This document shows, piece by piece, positions 25,621-37,705 of a stretch of 64,000 nt of DNA. Origin of the DNA: Eudromia elegans (lineage: Eukaryota > Chordata > Aves > Tinamiformes > Tinamidae). The DNA is taken from assembly GCA_003342815.1 (NCBI GenBank), contig PTEX01000024.1, positions 4,787,517 to 4,851,516 of the forward strand, written 5' to 3'. The position numbers and the translations under genes are program-made. Under the pieces are notes generated by a model. That model did not search any database. It was not told the origin of the DNA and worked only from the letters and a program-made list of their open reading frames with translations. Positions within the stretch are counted from its first letter, which is position 1. Each line of letters opens with the position of its first letter.

Positions 25621-26386
25621 AACCCCATTGATATATTTAATAAAGACACCTCACACTTCCACAGTTTCATGTGTGACCTCTCCGTGGTTGCTACCAAACA
25701 CACAAAGCGGGGGAGTCAAGGATCATTAGCTGACGAGACAAAACTGCCCCTTTCCTTGCTCTTTTTTACTTTTTTTATGCCGTGTGAATATCAACTGCTT
25801 GGGAGGCAGTGATTGCTTGTAGTTTTTCTTGGGTCCATTACTGAGGATGCAGGTTGGTGCGAGAGCTCAGGAAGGAGTAAATGGAAGCCCCTGCACTTTG
25901 GTCAACACGCAGTCCCCATCGCTGCCTTCAGACTCATCACAGCCGTGCTCAGGAGGCTGATGGGCTCCTTGGGGCCTGCCAGGGCTATGTCATCAAATCT
26001 CATCCTTCTCCATGGAAAGAAGTATTTTCGGGCCCCAGGGCCCAAAGGAAATCTGTGGCACCCTCCAACCATCCCCTGGAGGCCCCCACCGTGCTGGTGT
26101 GCCAGGGAAGGTTGGGTCCTGTCAAAGGTTGTCTGCTCATGTGCCTCAGCAGGGGGAAATAAGATGGATTTGGACGTCTTCAAGTCTTTCCTAGGTAGGA
26201 AAAGTTTATAGGGAAAAAGGATCTGTTGTAAAACCTAAAAAATATCTGTTTGGTGTTTTTTGTGGCGAAGGGATGCATTATTTTTTCTTTTCTCTTGTTT
26301 TTTCTTCTTGGTTTCAGGGAGGAGGGTTCACTATTAAAATAGTGTCAGTTGTCAGGCTCTTGTCTGGTTTCTTTGCTTATTTCTAG

Positions 26387-26498
26387 CTCCTGATATCCTC
26401 AAAGGCGTATCGTTGCTCAGGACAGACTGAATATCCACACTTCCAGAAATCAAGGCCGGAGTAGAGCTCCACTGCAAGCAAGACACTGAGAAGCCACG
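26387..26498 (+). ncRNA. Candidate non-coding internal exon
   Basis: A clear acceptor (TTTGCTTATTTCTAG) precedes the interval and a donor (ACG then GTGAGT) follows, giving a 112-nt exon. Stop codons occur in all three frames, so it would be untranslated or lncRNA sequence. It lies about 0.8 kb downstream of the CpG-rich pocket at 25383-25620, on the strand that such a promoter could serve. Alternative: chance pairing of splice motifs. Confidence 0.3.
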
Positions 26499-27349
26499 GT
26501 GAGTTTTAGAAAGTTGGTGTTGTCATTTCTTATTCCTTGAGGATTTTTTTGAAGGCCAAGCAGATGATTGGGAGGCTCACAGAAAGGAAACCTGAAGTGC
26601 TAAATGAAACAGGCAGATTTTTTTGTTTGGTGGTGAGTTTTTGGGGGTTTTTTTAGTTAAATCGTCTTTTTGTTTGACAGCATTTTTTTTCATGCCAGTG
26701 CATCTTTTTTATGTGAATAAAATGACTGTTCTCAACAAAGGACTGAGGAAATTGCCACACTAATTCTGCGAGCTTCCCAGCGGCTCTCAAGCATAACCAA
26801 AATGCAATTTGTAATGTAAAAACACAAAGACCGAGCATAAGAATAACAGAGCCCACAAACTGTTTCAGTGCAGAAAGCACCTCAAAAACTTCATGTCTCC
26901 ACTGTGTTTTGAGTGGAGTTGGGGCCTGCATTGAAACCAAAGGTGGCCCTTGCTGAGCAGGGCTGCCCTGGATGTCCATAAGGCACCTGGCCACCAAGTC
27001 AGGCCATCTGAGATGGGGCAGAGCCAGGTCCGTTTGCAACCAGTGATCTGCACCCTGTTATGTGGAAGCAAAATGCAAAGCCGTATATCCAGTGCACACC
27101 CTCTGCACCTAGCAGAATGCCTTGCTGCTTGAGAAAACTGTTACTAACCTGCGAGTGGGGAAACTGAGGCTCGCCAAGGGCTGTCCCCTTTCCCTGGGCA
27201 GCCCCGTGCATCCAAGGAAATCCTCGAGCCCACGGGAGCACGAGCTTCTCTGGGAAAGGAGGCGCAAGCCCTCTCCGCGTGTGTGCATGCCTCTGCTGCA
27301 GAGCTGTCCCACACGATTTCCTGGCTGGCTTGTCATAACCAGTGCTAAA

Positions 27350-27560
27350 ATATGCTTATCTCATATATGCAAATAGCAGGATATTTATAAGGTTCTTTGA
27401 AATTTCCATAATTGTGCTGTAAAAAAAAAAAAAAAATCTCTTTGCTTATCTCACAAAGTGTTGTAACCAAAATGTTACTTTTATTGAAATCCAAAAATCA
27501 CTCAGCAAAATAAGAAGAGTTTAAAAACTGACAGTTTTTCATATTTTTGAAATAGAAGGG
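27350..27560. promoter_or_regulatory. Candidate conserved non-coding element (POU/GATA-type motifs)
   Basis: AT-rich DNA contains the exact octamer ATGCAAAT, paired GATA-type CTTATCTCA sites about 85 bp apart and an A17 run. Motif density and balanced AT composition resemble vertebrate enhancers. Conservation cannot be tested here. Confidence 0.2.
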
Positions 27561-28928
27561 AAAGAAAAAGAGCAAACCAGGCTTTATTATTTTAAATTAG
27601 AAAGTTTAATGCTCACCAGAAAGGATATAAACTGTAAATGTATTTTAGCAGTTCCTAGAGAAAAAGTGAGAGGTTTTAATAATAATACTTTGTGCTCCTA
27701 TATCATTTTCATTAGAAAAATCTCAAAGCACTTTCTGCTTATTAAAGAATGGAGTGTCTGCGAACACTCTTGGGATATACTGTAGAGAAGTAAAGTAACA
27801 AATATAAATCCACATTATGCTCGGTACGGTGATTACCTGAAACTTCCTCGCTGCTCTGGGGATAGAGCAGCTCCTCACGTGCTCGGCATGGCTGAGTGCA
27901 GGGAGGTTGGGATGCTGTGGGCACGCGATGCAACGCGAGGGGCTTCGCTCTGTGCTGCTGGGTGATGGAGGCAGTGCCCAGCAGGAATTCTCCGAGCTCC
28001 AAGGTGAGGAATAGAAATGAGCCATGCAGGTGGGCCAGGAACATTGTGGTGCTTGTGTGGGCTCCTGCCACCTTGTATTCTGCCCCTGGGGGACGCACCT
28101 GGGGCGAGGTTGGTGGCAATTCCCTCATTGGGGAATCCTGGACGGCATTTGTCTTCAGGTTAATAGGTCATGCGCCGAGCATGGGAACTTTCCCTGGCAG
28201 GCTCCTTCCACTCATCTTGGGAAAGATCTGGAGAGGCCAGAAAAAAAAATATCCTAAATTTAGCAAGAATCATAAAACGTGCGCCAGAACAACAAAAGGA
28301 GGAAGAGAAGCTGTAAAGGTAGAGGATATTCCCTGGGCTGACGAGGAAAATAATATTAAAAAATCCCTGGTGTTTAATTTCAGAGAATACAATAGGCTGA
28401 CCGAGTGCCCAGAAGAGGAACAGAATGTTAACATATCTGAGATAAACAGGAGTTAAACTGTTAGACGGACAGAAAAATAAAACAGAAAAACCATCAATGC
28501 GAGGGGGGAAAATAATAAATTAAAAACCAGATGGTTTAGAGATGTGATTGCGTCTTCGGCTTCAGTGAGAGGAAAGAAGAGCAATAGGAATACGTATGTA
28601 TTACGGGCAGCCTAGGAACACAAAGGCTGGAAAAATATACATGAACAGAAGAGGCCGACTCATCACAATGGAGTTAATTAAAATAACAGGACCTCAAGTT
28701 ATTTTAGGTTCCCGTGGTAGAAATATCAGAATTCCAGGCTACGCTCTTCATTAATACAAAAGTTTCCTGTTCCATCCTTGCTCAGAAAAGGGACCTCTTC
28801 CTTTATGCACTATGTACTGTGTCAAGGCAGATGGGAATTATTCTGTCTTGGAGAAAACAAAGAAGCAGAAATTAATGAATTACTGGTAGGCAACTTAAAG
28901 CATTTTTCAAAGATACATTTTAGTCCTA

Positions 28929-28956
28929 CATATATATATGTATATATGTATATATG
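28929..28956 (+). repeat. TATATG/TA-rich short tandem repeat
   Basis: TA dinucleotides are followed by repeats of TATATG. It is purely simple sequence and short. Confidence 0.8.
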
Positions 28957-30148
28957 TCTACTTTAGTTCTGGTTAGATCAAAAGTGCATGATTGAGCAGA
29001 GATACGCATGTGTTTTATATATGTTGGAGTGGACTTTAAAAAAAAAGAGCAGTAGGCAATAGCAAGACAAAAACACCTAAAATGACTGATACGGTGATTT
29101 ACTTCAACTTAGCTCAGCACGTAATAAGTAGAACAGCTCCGGCTTGCCAGCTTGTACTGATCCCATAATTTGTTGTGGGTGTGTATGCATTTGTACCTCT
29201 GCCATACATATATACATGCAAGTGTGTATGCACACCCACACACATGGCAGTTTTATAGAGAGGAACACCAGTGAGGTGGGGTCCTCAAGATTGCAGGAAA
29301 TGTAGCCAAAATCCTGGTTCTGGCAATATCAGTAGAAGTTCTGCCTTTGCTTTTAGAAATGTCACATTTTCACCCCAGAGTCCACGGGAACGTTAAAGCT
29401 TTGAAACCTGCAAGGAGACGTTTTCCGCCCCAAACTAAACTTCAATCCCTTCTGAGAGAAACATGGAAACAATTTTAACTCTGCAAATTAATCACGCATG
29501 AAAAATTTATGATACGATGTAAGTAACATATCAGCTGGAATTTGGCAGGATGATGGAGGCAGCATCCAAAATGTGCTTGTGTTTGAACACTGTTGATGCT
29601 TTCATAGCTATTAACTATAAAGACCTCCATTTTATATCCCTTGGGAACAGTCGTCATGTGCTTAGAGGATTAGAAAGAGGAGATCAGGACGTGTAGGTTC
29701 AGTTCTTGCTGTGTGACTTTCAGCTGCTTTCTTAACTTCCTGCCACCTTTCTTTTCCCTTGTGTATAATTAGGATAATGACACTTCTTCATGTGTCAGCA
29801 ACTTAATGCATTTATTTCTAAAATACTCAGGCAAAAGGTGCTATAGATTTCAGAGATTATTGTTTATTATCACAACTGTTATTACTGCCATTTCGGAGAG
29901 TTTCGCTCTCGCGCATATAATAAAGGCAAAATATTATGAACACTTTGCCTTATTTTGAACTTAACGCCAATATTATTCTGAATTAATTCCTTCGAATAGA
30001 ATTATTCCTGAACTGCATCATCCAGGGACTAGCTGCTGACCCCAAGTGTTTAAGAACTACAGATAATCATGGATGAAAAGAGACAAAAATACATTTTATC
30101 TAAGAAGTATCTACTGTTGTGATAGAGTCTGAAATTAAAGTATAATCC

Positions 30149-30172
30149 AGAGAGAGAGAGGGAGAGAGAGAG
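30149..30172 (+). repeat. (AG)n microsatellite
   Basis: AG dinucleotides run for about 24 bp with one GG interruption. This is simple sequence in AT-rich DNA. Confidence 0.85.
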
Positions 30173-30589
30173 TATTCTTTAATTAAAATCAGCTACCTCA
30201 AAAGATGGATATTCTCAGGAGTGAAATTTGCACTGTGCTGAAGGCTTTCCACTTAAACCCTTGATGATGTAAGGCAAAAAAAAAATCTCAAGGAGAAATA
30301 TTGGCATTAACTGATAGCCACATGCCAAGGCATGATAAGATAATGTTTGCAGAGAAAAAAAATGTATGGACAATGGAAAGGAAAAATGCAAAAAAATCGG
30401 AAGCTATCTGAATCATAAAGCTATGATTATCTAGCACCAAATGGATTTTGGTAAAGACAGAGACAAAAGAAAGGGTCTTTGAGATAAACAAAGAAAAATT
30501 AAGCCAGAAGCAGCAGAGATCAATGAAAACAATCAGTACTTTCTGCCGGGAGACGTGTTAGAAAGAAAGAAACCGAGTCTGTAGATAAC

Positions 30590-30790
30590 GCATCCGAAGC
30601 GCTCCATCGTCCCACCAACCATCCCCACAGCCATCGACGGTCCCTGCCAAGGACGAGGCCTGGCCTGAGAGGGAGAGCGGCCGCGAGTCGCCTGTGCAAA
30701 GCCCCAGGCCGACGACGGCCTCCGTGTGGGGTGGCTCTGGGCCTCGCGGGGGTAGTGCTGCCCTCGCCTTCGGGCAGGGCGAGCCCTTCC
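30590..30790. promoter_or_regulatory. Short CpG-rich pocket
   Basis: A CpG cluster including GCGGCCGCGAGTCG and GGCCGACGACGG lies in AT-rich DNA. The GC-shaped open frames on the minus strand have no family content. Confidence 0.25.
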
Positions 30791-31143
30791 CTCCAAGGAA
30801 GTGCTTCTGATCCGTGGGTCACAGCGAACCGTGTTCTGCGTTTGTTTTAGTTACCGTACACAGATGGCTTCCTGCAATACAAAGAAGGTTCCTGGCAAGA
30901 CAGTTTGTTGGATAAGGCTCGGGTCAGCTGTGAGGAAGGTACTACCTCGCAGAAGCACCATTCACCAGCATTTATTTCACTGTGTCCAGCACAGTAAGTT
31001 TGAGCAGCTGCTGTGCACTGGCTGTGGCTTCCTTACACTGCTTTCACATGCTAATCTCTCTTGCATGAGTCTTGTCTAACAGCTGTCTGCAACCAGGTAG
31101 CAGTTCTGAAAAGAGGCTTTGCTGCAGTGTGGAAAAACGTATC

Positions 31144-31179
31144 TTTTTTTTTTCCCTCCTTCCTTCCTTCCTTCCTTCT
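31144..31179 (+). repeat. T10 followed by (TTCC)n pyrimidine microsatellite
   Basis: A T homopolymer runs into about five TTCC repeats, giving a purely pyrimidine tract on the plus strand. This is simple sequence. Confidence 0.85.
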
Positions 31180-33026
31180 TAGCTATGGGAAAGTAGAGGA
31201 GCTGCTGCAATGGGATCAGAGGCTCGTTGGCTTTGTCCCTGGGGTGCATGGGCAGTGGTGGTAGCAACATCCGTGTATGATGGTGTGAGCACCTTTTTGC
31301 TAGGGAAAGGATGCACGTAGCTTCATTGTCTGTAAATCCCTTACAACCCTCCTGTGTGTGATGCAAATGTCTTTCCAGACAGATTCCAATGGTTTGCTTA
31401 ACGTTGGTATTGCATGGTGTTGGAGCAAGGCAAGATTGGATAGGTAGTAAGGGCTTTGTTTATGCACTAGACCCAGAAACCTGCACAAATCTCGTCCAAG
31501 TCCAGATTCACGGACAGTCAGAATGTCTGTGAACTCAGAATGTTTCAGTTCTGGCAGAGAAGTTGGCTTATCATTAGAATGAACCATAGAGGTTCCTCTG
31601 GCACTTACCACTCAACCCTTAGAATATTTTAGCACCTATGTACTTGAAATGTAAAAATAGCTCAAGCAAGCTTGGCATCCGTTACCAGCATCTCTTGGAA
31701 GGAAAAAAGAAGTCATAGTTGTAAAAGGATGAGGCCTGCTTGGTGGTGTTGCTTAAAGTAGAAATTGGTGGATTGTGCTGAGCTGAACTTCCTGGTGTTG
31801 CTGTTCCTCATGGAAGTTTTCATCGCTCCTTATAAGCTTGCCATGGCTTACACAGATGGCATGGTCTTGTAGACCAGCCCTGAGCACTTGGGGGGCTATT
31901 TCATGGGTGAAGAAAGGAAGTGAAGGTCTAGCAATGGTGGTACATGTTGGAGAGCAGTGTTCATACATTAGCAGCTTTCCACCCAAACCGGCAAACCGGA
32001 GTGCCTATGTTAGAAACGCTGTGCGAAAGCCAAGGCAACAAAAGTCAAAATGTGCATACAAGAATATGTAGTACACACAGTATATGTCACAATGTTTACC
32101 ATCACTTCAAAACATGCACCCGCCCACAGCTCTTCTCTAGCGGCGTCCTGGAACTTCTCCAACTGGGATTCGCTATATGCAGCAAAAGTCAATTAAAAGC
32201 AGCCATCATTGTACAGATCAGGAGATCCATGGCACACGATGCCGTGCTCCTGCTAGATGTTCATAAATAGCAGCGTGTTGCAAACATGTCCAAGACAACT
32301 GCACAGGTTTTGTACGCTGGCATTTTCAAATGGGTTGGTTTAAAATTTGTAGCAAGTAGCAAATTCCCCGGAAGCACAATTCCATTGCATTTTGGAACTA
32401 TTCTAAATGTAGGTCAAAGTCACTAGGTATGTTCAGCTAATGAAATAGTGGGAAAAAGTGGTTTTCATGAGGGGGAAACCATGTTCACCCGGCCTGCTCT
32501 ATAGAGGAAGACCTGTTATAGCACTAGCTCACCCACCTTGTTCTGCCAAAGAGCCTGCTGCTGCACAGGATATGGTGACTCATCCCTGCATCATATTAGT
32601 CCTCCTTTTTTAGCTTATAAGCTAACCACCTGCTAAAAGCATGATGTGTTTGGTTGGGTTCCCTGAGCCGCTTGTGCAGCTCTTACATACAGTTAAAAAA
32701 GGGGGGCTATTCATGAAGATAAACCATGTAGTCCCATGCTCCGGAGCTCAAATCAGTTATGCGAATCTAAAAGACTGGTCCCTGCCATACTTGTATTTGC
32801 AAGAAAAATGGATTTACTGGATGGATTCAGAGAAATCCATGCAAGGATACCCTGGAGCTTAGGTCACTCCCCAGGCAAACAGAGGTTGGGCATCCTTCGG
32901 AGATGGCAGAGCACTAGCATGTTATCATCTCACACCACCCAGGCAAGGCCTAACCAGAACTAAAGACAAGCAGTGAATGTAGCCTTACGTGTCTTGCTTG
33001 AAAGTAAAACACACGGTGTTTTAGGG

Positions 33027-33029
33027 TAT

Positions 33030-33124
<95 letters not shown>

Positions 33125-33127
33125 TTT
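33027..33127. repeat. Perfect (TATT)n tetranucleotide microsatellite, about 25 copies
   Basis: This is an uninterrupted 101-bp run of the TATT/TTTA unit with no substitution visible. Arrays this long and pure are usually young and length-polymorphic. They often grow from the A-rich tail of a retroposon, but no recognisable retroposon body flanks it here. In one frame it reads as an artificial (Leu-Phe-Ile-Tyr)n peptide, which should not be annotated as a gene. Confidence 0.98.
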
Positions 33128-33229
33128 GAACAAAACATTCAACACAAAGCAAAACCAAACATGTTTTGTGGAGGAAAGAGAATACATCATAGTGATGAAG
33201 ATCCATCTCCTACCAGCCCCGTAATTCTA

Positions 33230-33240
33230 CGCATGCGCAC
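33230..33240. promoter_or_regulatory. NRF1-like palindromic motif
   Basis: CGCATGCGCAC matches the core of the NRF1 site (GCGCATGCGC type), a motif enriched in vertebrate promoters. It stands about 100 bp after the TATT array. A single short motif is weak evidence of function. Confidence 0.3.
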
Positions 33241-33830
33241 AGTAGTTCAGGGCCGATTTAGAGAAACAAGAGATTTTTAATTGGCACGGTTTTATTTGTA
33301 TCTACTCCTGATAATAGATTATAATTACGGTGATGATGAGAACTGGACTTGAAACAGAAATGCATTAAGGCTGGCATTAACTGCCATTGCATATCTGGCT
33401 GGATCATAGCATGAAAAGAACAGTTAGCAACATCACATGTCAGAAGAGCTTCAGTTCAGTTTTGCAGACAGATATGGACTGTAAACATTAAATGCCTACT
33501 CATTTTATTTGTATTTAATTTCTGCAGATTTTGAGACTCACCTCCCAATCTCTGTTATGCTCACTCCCATTTGCCTATTCCAATGGTATCCCTTTAAGAG
33601 AAGTTCCCCTATGCCGCAGCCAAACACTATATACCCTGCTGTGATGGATTCCTCCTTTTTCCTTCCTAATTGGAGCCATTTCATCAGATCGAATTTTGAC
33701 AAAGATAGTAATTGTCATCCAATTTTAAGGCAATGACAAGATCAATATGAATTCTCAGATGACAAGTATTATTACTGGGCGAGCACAAAGAAACAAAGAA
33801 AATGAAAAATCCATGTTCTCGGGATCAAAA

Positions 33831-33965
33831 CAGCGCGGGGCACACGCGTCCCTCGCGCACGTGCAGCGCGGCGGGCGCCGCACATGCGGCAGCACGGGCT
33901 GGCACGGATGGGTCCGGATTGCGAACCGGAGCGAGCACCCGGCGCTGCAGCGCGTTGCCGTTTCG
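33831..33965. promoter_or_regulatory. Very CpG-dense short pocket
   Basis: By my count about 25 CpGs fall within about 135 bp, in motifs such as CACGCGTCCCTCGCGCACG and GCGGGCGCCGC. The pocket has sharp AT-rich borders on both sides. It is too short for a standard CpG-island call. Arg/Ala/Cys-rich frames across it are compositional. It lies 0.6 kb downstream of an NRF1-type motif. Confidence 0.3.
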
Positions 33966-34562
33966 GTGGTGTGGGAGTCAATTAACTGGCCACCAAACAG
34001 GCTTGCGGGGAAAATTACCCTAAGCTTCATCGCAGAGAATTCAACTTCTTAGCGTCCTTGTGCGCCTTCTGTTTCTTGATGCCAGGATTAAATACCCACA
34101 GAAATCCTGGTTCTGGGAGGCAAATGTTTTTGACATATTTATGTAGGCAGAAGTACTTGGATATTTTTAGGGCATTGCTTAAATGAGACTATCTGATTAA
34201 GTAATGATCCAAAGAGTCCGGATGGGTTTTGAAAGGGGATCTAACATGTGTTCCAGCATCTTTAGAGGTTGTCCCCTGAGTAGTGGCTTGGGGAAGGATT
34301 TTGTCATCTATGTGTAACTACTGCAAGATTCTGTCATTTTATTCCAGTAGGTTTATTCCGGAGCAAGACGCTTCTCAAAGAGATTTTAAACTCAAGAGTT
34401 TAGCCCTTGTCCCACATCTTACACTCAATGTATGTTCAGGTTACTTCTATAGGGCAGCTATTCATACATACATTCATTTTGCTGTTAAATCAGACTTCCT
34501 GCTTTCCCATCACTAAAATAGACAAGCCAAAGGAAATAACCCTCTTTTCTTTTCTTTTGCAG

Positions 34563-34905
34563 TATTTATATTCAAAATACAGTTTAAGCGAAGAAGGGGA
34601 TTTTAGCAAAATAATACATGGTTGTCGTACTAATTGGCAGCTGCAGTGATAACAACCATGACAAGTTTTAGCTCTGTCCACTTCAAAGCAGCCAAGTCAT
34701 TAAAGGTTTCCAGGCAGAGGATTGTGCTACGAAGCCCTATCGACAATGTTAGCTACATCCATATCCCAGGATTGCTAAATACAGTTTTAACCACCCAAAC
34801 GCAGGTTCAGTGGGATTTGGATCCCTTGAAAAGACCTCAGCCAAGCATTGAAAAGACGTTCATTAGCCTCCAAAATATAAATAAAATATTTACAAAGAGA
34901 ATAAT
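34563..34905 (+). other. Candidate terminal exon, short open tail then poly(A) signal
   Basis: The acceptor CTCTTTTCTTTTCTTTTGCAG is excellent. From it one frame reads YLYSKYSLSEEGDFSK and on to a TGA at 34647-34649, 28 codons in all. AATAAA follows at 34880-34885. The arrangement fits a last coding exon with a short 3' UTR or a lncRNA 3' end. The peptide has no family match in memory. The other two frames were not analysed in detail. Confidence 0.25.
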
Positions 34906-37103
34906 TGACTTCTGATGTTTACTTCAGGCTATGGTTAAGCAGGCAGTGTCTGTACTAAGCATTGCAGTGACCACCTGCCACAAATGCTGTGATATTTGAC
35001 AGATCCCTTTCTGCCAAGAACTATAATTCCTATTTAAATCTAAATAGGAGAGCCATGAATGCAGTTTTCTCATCACAAAGACGCTGATGTTAATCCCCAG
35101 TACAGAAAAATAAGAAAAGCCAGAACGTTTTATTGGATTTTATATGGAAGATAATTAAACAGTATTTCTTCTTTACTTGTTATACAGCATCCCATCAACA
35201 TTCGTGCTGAAATTTGTTTATGAAGAAAGCCAGAAAAAAAATTGCATTTTTATGTAAAAGAAAATTTGCATTTTTTATATTTTAACTTTCACTAGAATAA
35301 CAAAGAGCAGGTAAACAAAGATGACCAAGGACTGATGAAAATACAGGAAGAATATGTAAGGCGAGCACAGCACTGTTCACATGCATTTATTTTCAGATTC
35401 TAAGTATGCAAAGAAAATAAGCATGCATGTGCATATGTATGTATCGTGTGTGTATATATATATATCCTGGTACCAAATGGTTCTGAAAAGCTGAGCACCC
35501 GAAAGTTAGAAAATGCTGGAGTTAAACGTGTTTGCAACGCCGTAGCTTGGCCCCTTTGGTTGTCTAAACGGCGTTGCGGTCTTTAATGACACGAGAGCCT
35601 GCTTTGGTCTTTTTATTCCACAGGCACACACACCCCCATGCAAAATGGTGCAGCGTAGGCAGAAAATTGGCCGGGAGCATGATGTAATCTGCGAGGGAGC
35701 TGCTGTGCAGCAGCCGGTCCCTTCCCTGCCTGCAGCCCAGTTTGGTGTTTGGGATGGACCCAAGGAAGTCATCTTAGCCTGTTTCCCAGCAGGTGGGTGC
35801 TGCCAATCCGAGGATGCAAGAGAATGTGTCTAAGGGTGCATTTAAAGCGGGCTTATTAATAGAGGGGAGGCGGGGGGAGCTGTATCCAAGGTTGCATCCT
35901 CGGTATTTAAAAATGTTTCAGTTCAGCCCAAGCTGCCATTATGTGATGCATGTGGATTTTCCAAACAAAAGATGTTTATGAGGAGAGTGTATTTTAAGAT
36001 TCCTTTTCATGACTGTACAGACCCCTCTCAAAGCAGATGGCCTGACAGTTGCAGGGAAACTATTCATAAGCCAAAAGTAGCTTTAAAAAAAAAATTCCTT
36101 TTAAAAGACAGTTTGTTCTCCGTATACATGCACATTTTAAGCAGGTACTAATTCTGTTAGCAACGGCACCTTCCTGGCTTTGCAGCGTGTTCCAGATCTG
36201 ACAGCACAAACTGCAGGCTCCCAGGCTGGGTGGGGAGAAGCCTTTAGCAGGAGCAGCAGAACCACACGGGGCTGCCGTGTCACATCAGGGAGCAGAGCTG
36301 CTCTCTCGGCTTGGCTTCCTTGCACACAGGTTCATACAGAGCAGGCCATTAACATGCAGGCTCACCGCTACCTTGGAGTAATACTGGAGGTGCAACGGTG
36401 TCTCTTTTATACTCAAAATAGGTTATATCCACAGTGAAAATGTTTACTTAGCATTTACAAGTACATAGGAACGAGTAGGATTAACAAGGAACCTTGCAAG
36501 GACATGAATATATTTAATTCCGTTTTTATTCACAGCCTTGACTGTTGTCTAGCTGCAGTTGAGGTTCCTCTGGGAGAAAAACCAGCTGAGAACAAAATAA
36601 CTCAAACTGAGCCACTTGACCATTACTAAATTTATGTATTCTGCAGGAAATGTATTGGCAGTGATCTCACATGGCTTCATTTACTGACCTGTTTAATTGC
36701 CTTCTACTGCAGCTCCTGCTTGAAGGAAGAGAGCATTCCCCTATCATAGAGCTGGTAAATAAATAATGCTTTCCCTCTGGGGAAGAAAAATCCATCTCTA
36801 ACCAACCTGAGCACAAGGACAGGGACTAACTGTCCTTACAGTGTGGGGGATTGGTTTTTTCCCTTTCCTTATCCTAGGTGACTGAAGTTTATTATTCACA
36901 GTCTTAATATATTTAGATATATTTCTGATAAAATTGCCTCATATACTGCTGCAGTGAGCTCTAAGGCTGGTTATACACAGCACAAATGTTTTCAGAATTT
37001 TGTCTTTACCTTTCCATGGGTGTTTGTTCATGAGAGAAAAGAAAATAAATAGCCCCTTCTCTCTACTTCTGTTATATCACTTTTTACTCTTGTGTTTTGC
37101 CAG
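34906..37103. other. No recognised gene
   Basis: AT-rich single-copy DNA. It includes a perfect 8-bp hairpin near 35030 (CCTATTTA/TAAATAGG) and a compound microsatellite. Nothing else is supported. Confidence 0.5.
35446..35465 (+). repeat. (GT)n(AT)n compound microsatellite
   Basis: Four GT-type dinucleotides run directly into TA dinucleotides. It is short, and nothing else is attached. Confidence 0.75.
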
Positions 37104-37195
37104 CTAAACAATGCTGGTCTTTTTAATCACCTTTTAGATGGAAGCCTCTTTCCTCATGTGTTTAATCACTTTCGCTGCACTCTCCTGCTGCAGAG
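37104..37195 (+). other. Candidate internal exon, one frame open
   Basis: The acceptor is among the strongest in the window (TTTTTACTCTTGTGTTTTGCCAG), and the donor is GAG followed by GTACGT. The 92-nt interval is open in only one frame, beginning LNNAGLFNHLLDG; the other two hit stops at once. I do not recognise the peptide. It could be a lncRNA exon, since 30 open codons is not remarkable. Confidence 0.25.
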
Positions 37196-37587
37196 GTACG
37201 TACATATGAGCACATACACCCTGGAGCAATCAATAAGTTTACTAAAATCAGGTTTTAAGGCTTGGCAGAGGCTTGCTCTTTGCTCCCCAAACAACGCTTG
37301 TTCACCTTATTCTAAATTCACTTTGGAAACGGGGTCCCATGGCAGAGGTGCTGAGCTGTGTGTGCAGACGTGCAAGCTGAAAAGTGAGGCACAGGACAGA
37401 GAGGGCAGGAGGGCTTCATTTCACATTCATCAGCGCGGGCACCAGGCTGCTCTTCACTAGCTGCAGAAGTGAAGCCCGAGACTGATGTTGGGTAAGAAAT
37501 TACTTCTCCTGTATGAGGATGAGTTTTCTTAAGTCCGTACTTTCTCAGAGTTGGCAATTTGTGTGATGCTTTGTTTCATCTTCCTAG

Positions 37588-37705
37588 GGCTCACCTTTAC
37601 TCCCGCCTGCCTTTGTCCCCCGCTCGCGCTTTGCAGCTCTGAAAGCCGTCTTTGAACAGCGATAGCACTTTCAGATCCGGCGCTCCGGCTCAGCTCAGCC
37701 CGAAG
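37588..37705 (+). ncRNA. Candidate non-coding exon in a CpG-rich pocket
   Basis: The acceptor CATCTTCCTAG lies before 37588 and a strong donor (AAG, GTGAGC) follows at 37706. All three frames contain stops. The interval is GC-rich, so it could equally be a first exon starting within the pocket. The opposite strand also carries a plausible acceptor/donor pair over the same bases (about 37593-37640), so orientation is uncertain. Confidence 0.22.

Larger units (their letters stand above)
26499..33026. other. No recognised gene; AT-rich with short microsatellites
   Basis: Apart from the listed microsatellites, one CpG pocket and one candidate regulatory block, I see nothing. A 186-codon plus-strand frame at 27896-28456 changes composition along its length and lacks domains, so it is not called. 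Confidence 0.5.

Noticed and set aside
27896-28456. 186-codon plus-strand open frame
   Set aside because: Composition shifts from GC-rich to Lys/Glu/Asn-rich AT DNA along the frame, with no recognisable motif. Consistent with chance.
32973-33224. Open frame across the TATT array giving a Leu-Phe-Ile-Tyr repeat
   Set aside because: An artefact of a stop-free microsatellite.
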